Shown: piece after piece, positions 16,340 to 23,469 of the stretch | Position numbering within the stretch: position 1 is the first letter of the stretch | Layout: each line of letters starts with the position of its first letter | DNA from: a virus | Reading direction: 5' to 3' (one strand) | Length of the DNA: 64,000 bases | IMG/VR virus record: IMGVR_UViG_3300023284_001318 | Span: 1-64,000 of that record | Program-made: the position numbers and the translations under genes | Notes under the pieces: model-generated | Databases searched by the model: none | What the model was told of the DNA's origin: nothing | The model's input: only the letters and a program-made list of their open reading frames with translations

Positions 16340-16868
16340 AGACCTTTTGTATTCTCGTACAGAGAATGCTGAATATAGACTAGCGAAGGTTATAGATGTC
16401 TATGTTTTATGGCGTAAGCCTCTCGGTACCACAAAGTCATGGAAGATAATAATGGATCAACGTGTTCACGTCTTAGAGGGATATTGTAGGAATCATACTC
16501 TGAATAATTTGATTGAATTTAAAGATTATCCATTTGGCGACGCTGTAGTAGCGATAAAATTGGCAGAGAAGTGGAGATTGCTTCCCCGTGATGTAGTCAG
16601 GGCGAAAAATCAAGATTTGCGCCAACGTGCTCTTAAAGAAGTCGGCGCTGACCGTTTTTTGCAATCCGTAAAAGCCAGAGTTGTTCACAAGGATCGATTT
16701 GGCAAATTAGTTACTTTCCAGAGGTTGAGTTTCGTTCAGGTAGTAGACCCATCCACAAATAAAATTTATATGCTGCAAGTTCCTAATGAAGTAAAAAAAG
16801 CGAAAGAAGCCGTAGCGTGGACTTTTGGTATGGACGAAAGTCAATACGAGCCAGAATATGAAAGCTAA
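16299..16868 (+). CDS. DUF6745-like C-terminal-domain protein
   Basis: 189 residues from ATG 16299, overlapping its partner by 41 bp. The end (MLQVPNEVKKAKEAVAWTFG) resembles the C-terminal motif of a conserved family that accompanies the QGD...GHAH protein. Biochemical role unknown. This gene pair lies between the two copies of the CMEVV boundary sequence. Confidence 0.55.
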   Translation: MASRRTIIDTSLIKDLLYSRTENAEYRLAKVIDVYVLWRKPLGTTKSWKIIMDQRVHVLEGYCRNHTLNNLIEFKDYPFGDAVVAIKLAEKWRLLPRDVVRAKNQDLRQRALKEVGADRFLQSVKARVVHKDRFGKLVTFQRLSFVQVVDPSTNKIYMLQVPNEVKKAKEAVAWTFGMDESQYEPEYES

Positions 16869-16932
16869 AGAGTTTGAGTGCATGGAGGTGGTGGCTAAGT
16901 GCGAGTGCGCCGAGGGGCCGGAGGAGGGGTGA
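16858..16932 (+). CDS. 24-residue Cys peptide, copy of an upstream gene tail
   Basis: ATG 16858 to TGA 16930-16932 encodes MKAKEFECMEVVAKCECAEG and four more residues. It matches the tail CMEVVGKCQCEEGPDEG of the gene ending at 16003. The nucleotide match begins exactly at TGCATGGAGGTGGTGG (15950 and 16879). It may be a free-standing zinc tail or only a duplication scar that supplies GGAGGAGGGG as ribosome binding site for 16938. Confidence 0.45.
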   Translation: MKAKEFECMEVVAKCECAEGPEEG

Positions 16933-16937
16933 GGCCC

Positions 16938-17129
16938 ATGGTTAAACTCGAACACCCTACTCACGGTCCTTTTTACGTTGATGCTTCACAGGTAGCAATG
17001 GTTAGGCAGCATGGGCCAGAAGGAGATTTGGTTACAGTGATTTATTTAAAGAACACCAATAACGGTACTTCTGAAGTCCTCGGCACCGTCCACGAGGTAA
17101 TGGATAAGTTGGGATTGAAGCATGAGTGA
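16938..17129 (+). CDS. Hypothetical small protein
   Basis: 63 residues, MVKLEHPTHGPFYVDASQVA onward, beta-rich, with a helical end (VHEVMDKLGL). The start follows GGAGGAGGGG. Similar small proteins with a KLxxPxGxxxVxxxxV start are common in phages; function unknown. Confidence 0.55.
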   Translation: MVKLEHPTHGPFYVDASQVAMVRQHGPEGDLVTVIYLKNTNNGTSEVLGTVHEVMDKLGLKHE

Positions 17130-17136
17130 GGGATAA

Positions 17137-17439
17137 ATGAAAAAAATGAAAGATTGGAAAGTAAGGGTTGAACCTTATTTCGGAGGGGGGGGGTTTGAGA
17201 TTTACACTTGCCCTGATTGTGGCGAAGAGACGCAGTATCCAATGATTCATGTGTTAAAAACCCATTGCCTCCCGAGCACCCCCAAGCAAGTCGTCATGAC
17301 CGTAGACCCATTTAATTCAGGCAAAGGGTTCGCAGACGACTGCGCCCACGACTACAAGCGACTGCAGAAGAACGGTGACAGGATTTTTTACGCTTGTGAG
17401 CATTGTGGGGCTACGAAGGTGGGGAGAGAGGAGGAGTGA
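17137..17439 (+). CDS. Zinc-ribbon protein
   Basis: 100 residues with two Cys pairs (CPDCG and CEHCG) and His residues in between (HVLKTHC). Its stop codon TGA (17437-17439) lies inside the first unit of the 35-bp array. Confidence 0.6.
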   Translation: MKKMKDWKVRVEPYFGGGGFEIYTCPDCGEETQYPMIHVLKTHCLPSTPKQVVMTVDPFNSGKGFADDCAHDYKRLQKNGDRIFYACEHCGATKVGREEE

Positions 17440-17823
17440 GCCGCGCAGCCAGATTTTGCAAAGAGGTGGAGCGAGCCACGATAGCGGATTTGACAACTGC
17501 TGTGAGCGAGCCAAAAGGACGGATTATTCATCACATTTGAGCGAGCCATAGTCGCCGATTTAACACATTGTGGGAGCGAGCCAAAGAACATGATTGCTCA
17601 GAAGAATAGAGCGAGCCAGAGGCACAGGTTGTTCACCCCCATAGAGCGAGCCATGATATACGATTTTACACTATGTCAGAGCGAGCCATATATCAGGATT
17701 TTACAAGGTTGCGGAGCGAGCCCAGATGAGCGATTTTGCACACGAGGGGAGCGAGCCAAAATCATTGATCTAACACCATCAAAGAGCGAGCCATTATTAA
17801 CGATTTTACAGTACAATCGAGCG
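17434..17823. repeat. 35-bp-period array of two alternating conserved blocks
   Basis: Eleven complete units start at 17434, 17469, 17504, 17539, 17574, 17609, 17644, 17679, 17714, 17749 and 17784, each exactly 35 bp; a truncated twelfth starts at 17819. Each unit is GAGCGAGCCA, 8 variable bases, GATTTTACA, 8 variable bases. In the second block G1, T3, C8 and A9 are invariant in all eleven units; A2 and T4 hold in ten. The two 8-base spacers show no conservation. Because 35 is not a multiple of 3, the frame shifts every unit, so it is not coding. The array fills the 400-bp gap between two zinc-ribbon genes. Confidence 0.97.
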
Positions 17824-17838
17824 TAAACGAGGTAAATA

Positions 17839-18108
17839 GTGGGCACCATTAAAAATCGCCGCCGCAAAACCAAGTGGGATCGGACTGAGACCGAGATGCA
17901 GGGGGCTCGGGACCAGACAGTCCACTTGCTAGAAAGAATCTCGGGTGTTGAGAATGCTATCGTGCGACTGCATGGGGTGAGGTGTTCATGTGGGGGTAAG
18001 GAGGTAGTGGATGTAATAGGGACGAGATTTGATGGTGATTATAGATTTGGCGAAACTCGTTGTTTCTACTGCCATAGATTGCTTAAAGCGTATGGGGTAA
18101 CGGTATGA
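17839..18108 (+). CDS. Zinc-ribbon protein downstream of the array
   Basis: 89 residues, GTG start 12 bases after the truncated last repeat, with GAGGT upstream. Helical basic N-terminus (KNRRRKTKWDRTETEMQGAR) and Cys pairs CSCGG and CFYCH. A DNA-binding partner of the array is conceivable but unsupported. Confidence 0.55.
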   Translation: MGTIKNRRRKTKWDRTETEMQGARDQTVHLLERISGVENAIVRLHGVRCSCGGKEVVDVIGTRFDGDYRFGETRCFYCHRLLKAYGVTV

Positions 18109-18284
18109 GAAAGATTATTCATTATACAGTTAAGAGAGAGACAGAATTGCTTTCCAAAATATCGAAACTTCGTTTCGTGTTGAAATTATTAAGAACCCAT
18201 CACCTTGGTACAACTTTGACTATCAAAGGGTCAGAACACGACAATATAATAAAACAAGTAGATGAAGTTCTCGAAATTACTTGA
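18105..18284 (+). CDS. 59-residue hypothetical protein
   Basis: ATGA overlap with the preceding gene, stop TGA 18282-18284. MRKIIHYTVKRETELLSKIS is basic and helical. It is bracketed by two related GCGTATGGRGT segments (18088 and 18286). Confidence 0.45.
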   Translation: MRKIIHYTVKRETELLSKISKLRFVLKLLRTHHLGTTLTIKGSEHDNIIKQVDEVLEIT

Positions 18285-18302
18285 GGCGTATGGAGTGAGG
18301 GG

Positions 18303-18431
18303 ATGATCGCCTACCTCCTCGACGTTATCGACGTAACCATCAAGGGTTTTATTGGGGTGAGTATCTTGATAGTGGTATCGGTGCTTGTGTTTTGGTTGAG
18401 GTGGGAGTGGGGGAGGAAAGATAAGGGATAA
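18303..18431 (+). CDS. 42-residue membrane peptide
   Basis: ATG 18303 to TAA 18429-18431. MIAYLLDVIDVTIKGFIGVS continues into ILIVVSVLVFWL, one transmembrane helix followed by a basic tail. The tail codons are part of the 22-bp repeat that recurs at 18710. Confidence 0.5.
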   Translation: MIAYLLDVIDVTIKGFIGVSILIVVSVLVFWLRWEWGRKDKG

Positions 18432-18731
18432 GGTGTAGTCTTAACAAAGAAGAACGAAGGAGACATAATTATGGTACCGAAATACTTTAATAATCTGTCG
18501 GAATTTCGAGTTTTGATAACAAAACATAATTGTAAGGAGGTGATTTTATCTTTAGATGATTTTAATTTTCTTTATGAACGCGCTGAACCGAATACTAAGG
18601 GGCCTGGTCGTATGTTAAGGATAACAAATAATAACTATGAAATTGTTGAAGTAAGAACATCGGGGCCTTTAGATACGATTATTGGAAGTTTAGATTTGAC
18701 TAAGGATTTGGTGGGAGTGGGGGAGGAAAGA
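18400..18731 (+). repeat. 22-bp direct repeat flanking the 91-residue gene
   Basis: 18400-18421 and 18710-18731 are identical and G-rich (GGGGGAGGAAAG core). The first copy is read as RWEWGRK, the second as VGVGEER: different frames, so the duplication is of DNA, not of a protein motif. Each copy precedes a gene start. Confidence 0.9.
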
Positions 18732-18746
18732 CAGAGGGTGAGATAG
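18471..18746 (+). CDS. Hypothetical protein
   Basis: 91 residues, ATG 18471 preceded by GAAGGAG. VPKYFNNLSEFRVLITKHNC... No domain recognised. Its C-terminal codons overlap the second copy of the 22-bp repeat. Confidence 0.5.
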   Translation: MVPKYFNNLSEFRVLITKHNCKEVILSLDDFNFLYERAEPNTKGPGRMLRITNNNYEIVEVRTSGPLDTIIGSLDLTKDLVGVGEERQRVR

Positions 18747-18775
18747 GGCAATACTAATTGAACGAAGGAGGGTTT

Positions 18776-19156
18776 ATGCTCGCAATTGTAATGGTCGCAT
18801 TTTTAAATTGTGCTTCAGTGACCGGACCCCAATTTATTCCCGGAATGCTATTAACGACTACATATCAATATTCATCCACTGTAGAGACCTTGCTTTATCG
18901 CAACTTCAAACACGAATATCGAGGATGGCTTTTGGTTAATACTGGTTTTTTTGTAACTCATACCGGGGGTGGAATTATAGGGACAGGACAACGTTGGGAT
19001 AGTGGATGGTATGCTCAATGTGAAACTAGCCCAAGGTCCGTTTTTAATGGATATTTGCCTAAGATTTATAAATGGGAACAATTTGAAAATACAGATCCAC
19101 CAGAAGGAATGATAGAATGGATTAAGGAAGTTGGATTAAACAAATTGTTAAATTGA
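18776..19156 (+). CDS. Phage lipoprotein
   Basis: 126 residues from ATG 18776 with GAAGGAGGG upstream. MLAIVMVAFLNCASVTGPQF carries an LNCAS lipobox with the modified Cys at about 12, an unusually short signal. The rest is a Thr/Gly-rich domain. Function unknown; it lies two genes before the O-antigen-ligase-like gene. Confidence 0.6.
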   Translation: MLAIVMVAFLNCASVTGPQFIPGMLLTTTYQYSSTVETLLYRNFKHEYRGWLLVNTGFFVTHTGGGIIGTGQRWDSGWYAQCETSPRSVFNGYLPKIYKWEQFENTDPPEGMIEWIKEVGLNKLLN

Positions 19157-19159
19157 TGG

Positions 19160-19468
19160 ATGGACGACCGGGATCTGGCTTATTTATTTAGTTTTCACGT
19201 TCCTCAACCCGACACAATTGAGAACGTCGATCCTTCGTACTACGTTCCTACACCTTCTCATAGACATAAATGGAGAAGGCGAAAGTGGTATTTGGAAACA
19301 GAAAAGAGATGTTATTTTCATTGGATGTTTAGAAACCGCCGGCATTATTGCTATGCGACCTATGTTTTTGTGATCAAATACCAAACATGGAGTTACGCTA
19401 CGCCCAGGAGTATCATGGTGGAATTGAAGAAGTTTCCAGGATGGTATGAGGGAGAAAAGTCCTCGTGA
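19160..19468 (+). CDS. Aromatic-rich hypothetical protein
   Basis: 102 residues rich in Tyr, Trp, His and Arg (HKWRRRKWYLETEKRCYFHW). No signal or transmembrane helix is obvious. It overlaps the next gene by 4 bp. Confidence 0.5.
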   Translation: MDDRDLAYLFSFHVPQPDTIENVDPSYYVPTPSHRHKWRRRKWYLETEKRCYFHWMFRNRRHYCYATYVFVIKYQTWSYATPRSIMVELKKFPGWYEGEKSS

Positions 19469-19800
19469 AAAAGTGGATACTCATCGTTTTTCTCTGGTAT
19501 ATCTTCGTTGACAACACGCCCTGGATTCAAGACCCAGAGAAGAAAATTGTTTGGATATTGAAGCCGGGATGGTCTACGGAGGGTGATTGTTGGGATGTGA
19601 AAACTCGATTGTTTGAAAGATACGCCTACGACCCCGTTATAGTGAATAGGAAGTATATGTGTATTGATATGGATTATGAAAACCCGCCACCGCTTGAGTT
19701 GTCATCAGAAGAAATAGTTGGTCGATTACGATCGCAACTAGGAGACCTGATCAAACAATTAAGAATGATGCCCCAAAATGCCCTAACGACGCCAAAATGA
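19465..19800 (+). CDS. Exported small protein
   Basis: 111 residues from GTG 19465. KKWILIVFLWYIFVDN is a signal peptide or anchor; two Cys (GDCWD, MCID) could form a disulphide outside the cytoplasm. It overlaps the membrane protein at 19797 by 4 bp and may work with it. Confidence 0.55.
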   Translation: MKKWILIVFLWYIFVDNTPWIQDPEKKIVWILKPGWSTEGDCWDVKTRLFERYAYDPVIVNRKYMCIDMDYENPPPLELSSEEIVGRLRSQLGDLIKQLRMMPQNALTTPK

Positions 19801-20954
19801 TTCTTATTGCCCTTGCCGCGCTAACTCCCTTTATTTTTATCCCCGGTCTTCAAGATCCGTCTGGATTGCCAAAGACTCTTTATTTATCGTTGCTGGCTAT
19901 TGTAGCAGTGATGTTGCTGTTAAAAAAAGAAGTACCGCTTCTTGATATGTCTCGACCTATTATGCCCTGGTCTCTAGTTGTTTTTATTGGAGCGATATTC
20001 TTGTCTGCTTTTTGGTCCATCAATCCTCACCTTTTTCTTTCTCAACTATCTCTGGACTTATCGGGCATTGCGCTGTTTATTTATGTAGCGAATTGTCTGA
20101 AGTCTAAGGACTTGCCCATGGCTGTAATGATTCTCTGTGTAATGGGTTTTTTGATAGCGTTGAGTGTTTTTATAGGAATACAGATAGATCCGCGAGTATC
20201 GGGGCCTGGTTGGAGTGTGGTGAATGAGAAGTTCTTTACTTTGTTGTTGGGGGGGTTAGTGCCGTTGGCGATTGGTTTTATTCGATTTTCTCGTGTTGAT
20301 ATACATCTTTTTGTCGGTAGTTTTTCGTTAGTTTCTATGATCGCTTACGTTATTTTATTTTCTTCCCTTGCAACGTATTTTGCAATAGGAATTGTTGCAA
20401 TGGTCTGGGTTTTTCGGTTTGTATGGAATTTAAAAGAGGGAGACATTACGGTGTTTAGGGCGTCATTGGGTCTTGTTGTATTTCTGTCGATTATAGTTAC
20501 GAGTATCTATTTCAACCCCAGGATTAATCTAAATAATATGCAAGAACGCATTTCATGGTGGCAAGAAAGTCAGTCTATGCTTGTTGAAAGCAACTTCCTG
20601 GGTGTCGGTCGAGGACAATGGCAAACACGATCCCACAAAAGATCCCCTATTCATGGAGATGCACGGCATGGTTGGCGACCTGAACATGCTCATAATGATA
20701 TTATGGAGATTGTAGGAGAGTTGGGTCCTATAGGACTGGGATCACTCGGGGCCTTTTTCTTTATGACATTATTACTTCGCACTGGTCGAATGGGATTCTG
20801 GCTGAAATTGTCCCTGGGGATATTTTTGCTTGAAGGATTATTCTGGTCTTTACTTCATTATGCGATTTTTGTGCCGTTTATCTGGATGATAGCTGGAATG
20901 ATTTGGGTGGATAGGAAGGAAGAAGAAGAGGTCTATAACGGGGCGGGGTATTGA
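19797..20954 (+). CDS. O-antigen ligase / polymerase-like membrane protein
   Basis: 385 residues with about ten transmembrane helices and a periplasmic loop near residues 265-305: NFLGVGRGQWQTRSHKRSPI, then HAHNDIMEIVGELGPIGLG. The GxGxG...HxHNDxxExxxExGxxG pattern is the signature of the O-antigen ligase (WaaL)/Wzy superfamily. In a phage such a protein could remodel host surface polysaccharide and block superinfection; this is inference. Coupled by 4-bp overlaps to its neighbours. Confidence 0.8.
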   Translation: MILIALAALTPFIFIPGLQDPSGLPKTLYLSLLAIVAVMLLLKKEVPLLDMSRPIMPWSLVVFIGAIFLSAFWSINPHLFLSQLSLDLSGIALFIYVANCLKSKDLPMAVMILCVMGFLIALSVFIGIQIDPRVSGPGWSVVNEKFFTLLLGGLVPLAIGFIRFSRVDIHLFVGSFSLVSMIAYVILFSSLATYFAIGIVAMVWVFRFVWNLKEGDITVFRASLGLVVFLSIIVTSIYFNPRINLNNMQERISWWQESQSMLVESNFLGVGRGQWQTRSHKRSPIHGDARHGWRPEHAHNDIMEIVGELGPIGLGSLGAFFFMTLLLRTGRMGFWLKLSLGIFLLEGLFWSLLHYAIFVPFIWMIAGMIWVDRKEEEEVYNGAGY

Positions 20955-21235
20955 TGGAAAAGGATAGATTGGCTACCCCAAAAGATATTGAAGAAGTCGT
21001 GAGGAAAACTTTTGATCGAATTACGTGGGATTCGAGTGTTTGTATGGGACAACCCCGTATTAAAAATACTCGGATCACTACGAATTTTATTTATAGACTT
21101 AGCATTGATCGTTGGTCCATCGTTGCTATTAAAGAGTCGTACCCAGATATAACTACCGAAGATATAGCACAGGCTACTGTGTTTGAGCATTGCGATTTAC
21201 CAAGAAGTTTGAAAGATTGGGGGCTTCTTGGATAA
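20954..21235 (+). CDS. DUF433-like protein
   Basis: 94 residues. CMGQPRIKNTRITTNFIYRL and SYPDITTEDIAQATVF match DUF433 (GxPxIKGTRI ... YPxLTxEDI), a small HTH family often acting as antitoxin. No cognate toxin is visible next to it. It sits between the O-antigen-ligase-like and TPR genes. Confidence 0.7.
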   Translation: MEKDRLATPKDIEEVVRKTFDRITWDSSVCMGQPRIKNTRITTNFIYRLSIDRWSIVAIKESYPDITTEDIAQATVFEHCDLPRSLKDWGLLG

Positions 21236-21620
21236 ACTACTATTCATCTTTTTAGCTGTACTCATCTTCCTCACCCTCTTCAACACCCTGCGTCTGTGGG
21301 GCAACCACCTATTTTCAAAAGGCCGTGTCGTAGAAGCCTTAGTACTTGAACCCTATAATTATCTCTATCATTTTGCCGCTGGGACCGCCTTGCTGCAATC
21401 CAAACAAAGCGGTCTGGCTGTGAAGCATTTAGAGAGGGCTGTCAGCCTCAATCCTAGTTATACAGATGCCTTAAACAACCTTGCCGTTGCCCTAATTATC
21501 GAGAAAAGATACGATGAGGCTCGCAAGGTATTAGCCGCTTTAAAACGCAAGGATGCAAAGGATGGGTATGGTAGGCAGAATTTAGAGGTGTTGGAGAAGA
21601 TGATGAGAAAGGAGCGATAG
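21228..21620 (+). CDS. Membrane-anchored TPR protein
   Basis: 130 residues from TTG 21228, overlapping the gene before. One N-terminal transmembrane helix (LLFIFLAVLIFLTLF), then TPR repeats (HFAAGTALLQSKQSGLAVKH, LNNLAVALIIEKRYDEARKV). O-antigen-ligase-like proteins are frequently followed by, or fused to, TPR domains, so the two probably work together at the inner membrane. Confidence 0.7.
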   Translation: MDKLLFIFLAVLIFLTLFNTLRLWGNHLFSKGRVVEALVLEPYNYLYHFAAGTALLQSKQSGLAVKHLERAVSLNPSYTDALNNLAVALIIEKRYDEARKVLAALKRKDAKDGYGRQNLEVLEKMMRKER

Positions 21621-21621
21621 A

Positions 21622-21825
21622 ATGGGAACACTTGGAGATCAATTACCAGAAGAACAAGCTAGGGTCAGAGAGATCCTTGGTCACTATAAAGCTGTTGGGC
21701 CTCCTGGAAAGTTTGGTGCAGCAATAATTGAACAGGTGTTACAGAGGGCCGATAAAGCAGTTATCGGTGGCGATATCGTAGCCATGCTTGCATCATATAA
21801 GGAACTGAAAGAAATCGAGGATTGA
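21622..21825 (+). CDS. Small helical hypothetical protein
   Basis: 67 residues, MGTLGDQLPEEQARVREILG onward; entirely helical. AGGAGCG lies upstream of the ATG. Function unknown. It begins the run of small genes before terminase. Confidence 0.5.
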   Translation: MGTLGDQLPEEQARVREILGHYKAVGPPGKFGAAIIEQVLQRADKAVIGGDIVAMLASYKELKEIED

Positions 21826-21826
21826 G

Positions 21827-22123
21827 ATGTTTGCTGAATGGCTTTGTGGTACCTGCTATCCGAGGATCGTTAAGGGTACCTACGGCAAGGTCATTATCCA
21901 TGGATTGAATTTTCATAAATTAGGATTTAAAGAAGCAAGAAAGAATCTTACTTTAGAAAGTGAGGCGAAGAAATGGCAGGAGAAAAAGATAGCAAAGAGC
22001 CCCGAGACGAGACTGGAGAAGGGCAGCCCCGGGACGACCCCGACACGGGGCAGCCCCGAGACGAGACCGGCGACTGGCGCAAAGGTGGGAACGGAGATGG
22101 GAAAGAAACCGGCGGACCCGTAG
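21827..22123 (+). CDS. Hypothetical protein overlapping the next gene
   Basis: 98 residues. The first 45 look like a folded domain (MFAEWLCGTCYPRIVKGTYG). The last 50 overlap the start of the gene at 21973 in another frame and are Pro/Gly/Thr-rich, encoded by a GC-rich GCAGCCCCGRGACGA repeat. Confidence 0.4.
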   Translation: MFAEWLCGTCYPRIVKGTYGKVIIHGLNFHKLGFKEARKNLTLESEAKKWQEKKIAKSPETRLEKGSPGTTPTRGSPETRPATGAKVGTEMGKKPADP

Positions 22124-22311
22124 GCATGAAGGTAGGGGTAGAGCCCCCTGGGGTAGTGCGGGTTAAGTTTGATCGGCCCATAGAGACCATGATTCTGCAG
22201 CCCTTAGAAGCTTTAATGCTTTGCCAGGTCTTGCTTCAAAATACCATTATGTGTGCTAACGTGAAACCACCTCCAAAGGATAAGGGTAGGATAATATTGC
22301 CTTCTGGATAG
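21973..22311 (+). CDS. Hypothetical protein with repetitive N-terminus
   Basis: 112 residues. The N-terminus is a low-complexity acidic repeat (EPRDETGEGQPRDDPDTG). The C-terminal half (VVRVKFDRPIETMILQPLEA) looks like a real conserved domain. It overlaps the preceding gene by 151 bp, which is long; either one start is further downstream or the overlap is genuine. Confidence 0.45.
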   Translation: MAGEKDSKEPRDETGEGQPRDDPDTGQPRDETGDWRKGGNGDGKETGGPVGMKVGVEPPGVVRVKFDRPIETMILQPLEALMLCQVLLQNTIMCANVKPPPKDKGRIILPSG

Positions 22312-22332
22312 GTTTGTAGGACAATACTCCCC

Positions 22333-22689
22333 ATGCCTTGGCCCCCAGATACACCAGCTCCTCAACTTAGTCCGAAGTTACTGACTAGGGAGGATGTAAG
22401 AGAAAGAATCAATTCTGTCTTGGTAAAAGGATTCAGTCTTCAGGAATTGATTTTCTCCGATAAGCCCGAAGATATAGAAAAGCGTCGATGGCTCTTTGAG
22501 AATTATCCTGAAGAAATTCGTACTCAGATAGCTTGGTTTTTTAAGTACCTCGACCGCGCCATGCCGGCTCGTATTATACACGAGTCAGGGGGTAGTTCTC
22601 GTAAACGAATTACACCGGAGGACATCGAAGGGTTAAATTTGACTCCGGAGCAATTAAAGAAGTTGGCGGGGATAAAGGAGATAGAGTGA
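22333..22689 (+). CDS. Hypothetical protein, possible small terminase candidate
   Basis: 118 residues, helical, with an ending ITPEDIEGLNLTPEQLKKLA. Small terminase subunits usually lie just upstream of the large one, and this is one of several candidates, but I see no clear HTH. Low specificity. Confidence 0.45.
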   Translation: MPWPPDTPAPQLSPKLLTREDVRERINSVLVKGFSLQELIFSDKPEDIEKRRWLFENYPEEIRTQIAWFFKYLDRAMPARIIHESGGSSRKRITPEDIEGLNLTPEQLKKLAGIKEIE

Positions 22690-22955
22690 GTGAGCGAGTA
22701 AAAATCAAGGTTAATAATTTGTGTGAGATGAACGAGTTGCTCAATGCATATAATTGGCCTGCTGAGATGTTTCTTCCCAATAAGGTTTTTGAATTAATAA
22801 ATTTTCGTTCGCAATCTACTGCTCGTGGACTTGATATGGCAACCGGGGTTCCTTTTGTTTGGTTTTCTGGTACTAAACTTAGGCCCTCTAAGCGTACTAA
22901 GAATATTGGGATTGTTGATCTTTCTGACGCTGAGGTGATAGATGCCCCTCCTTAA
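22686..22955 (+). CDS. Hypothetical protein
   Basis: 89 residues from GTG 22686 (GTGA overlap). SERVKIKVNNLCEMNELLNA onward; mixed alpha/beta. No family recognised. Confidence 0.5.
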   Translation: MSERVKIKVNNLCEMNELLNAYNWPAEMFLPNKVFELINFRSQSTARGLDMATGVPFVWFSGTKLRPSKRTKNIGIVDLSDAEVIDAPP

Positions 22956-23127
22956 AGGTACACGCTTCAGAGTTAAGACCACAAGAAGCGGTAAACGAAT
23001 TCGCCTTGCTTTCAAAGGTGGCAAGGTGATTGAGGCAAAGAACATAGACTCAGGAGCTACTCATACTCCGCGAGAGTTTAGGGCCGACCGTAGGCGGCGC
23101 AAAAGAAAAATCCGATCAAGGAGGTAA
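22942..23127 (+). CDS. Small basic protein
   Basis: 61 residues ending in an Arg/Lys-rich tail (FRADRRRRKRKIRSRR). Beta-rich start (MPLLKGTRFRVKTTRSGKRI). Likely nucleic-acid-binding. It overlaps the gene before by 14 bp. Confidence 0.5.
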   Translation: MPLLKGTRFRVKTTRSGKRIRLAFKGGKVIEAKNIDSGATHTPREFRADRRRRKRKIRSRR

Positions 23128-23129
23128 TC

Positions 23130-23228
23130 ATGCCGTTTGATAAACACAAAGGCAAAGAGCGAAGACAAAAAATGCGGGAGCATAAGAGAAAACTCAAGAA
23201 CAAAAGAAGGGTGAGATCGGAGCGATAA
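23130..23228 (+). CDS. 32-residue highly basic peptide
   Basis: ATG 23130 with AAGGAGG upstream, TAA 23226-23228. MPFDKHKGKERRQKMREHKR and a further basic stretch: over half of all residues are Lys or Arg. Possibly DNA-binding; such peptides can accompany packaging. Confidence 0.5.
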   Translation: MPFDKHKGKERRQKMREHKRKLKNKRRVRSER

Positions 23229-23229
23229 C

Positions 23230-23469
23230 ATGACCCCCGCTATTACCATTATTGTCGCTATCCTTGGTCTTCTCTCTGCGGTCACCCTTCTTGCCTCAGC
23301 CTTCTTGTTTCTGTATGCCGCAAGAGAGTTCAGAAGGATCCTCGACTGGCTCCGTGAGTTTACTAAGATGTATCTTGGGGTGGAGATTGAGGCGGGGAAA
23401 AAAGAACCTGGTGAGGGGTTTGTGAAGTATGAAAAAATGTGGGACGAAGAGAAGGATGGAAGAGGTTAG
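23230..23469 (+). CDS. Small membrane protein
   Basis: 79 residues. One N-terminal transmembrane segment (ITIIVAILGLLSAVTLLASA) and a charged helical cytoplasmic tail. Type resembles phage-encoded single-pass proteins near terminase genes; function unknown. Confidence 0.55.
   Translation: MTPAITIIVAILGLLSAVTLLASAFLFLYAAREFRRILDWLREFTKMYLGVEIEAGKKEPGEGFVKYEKMWDEEKDGRG

Noticed and set aside
17434-17823. Array as a CRISPR
   Set aside because: The longest conserved block is 10 bp, a second conserved block lies within each unit, no cas genes are nearby, and no dyad symmetry is present in the blocks.
17590-17826. Open reading frame of 78 codons across the array
   Set aside because: The 35-bp unit is not a multiple of three, so each unit is read in a new frame. 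The frame is open only because the blocks happen to lack stops; no ribosome binding site.
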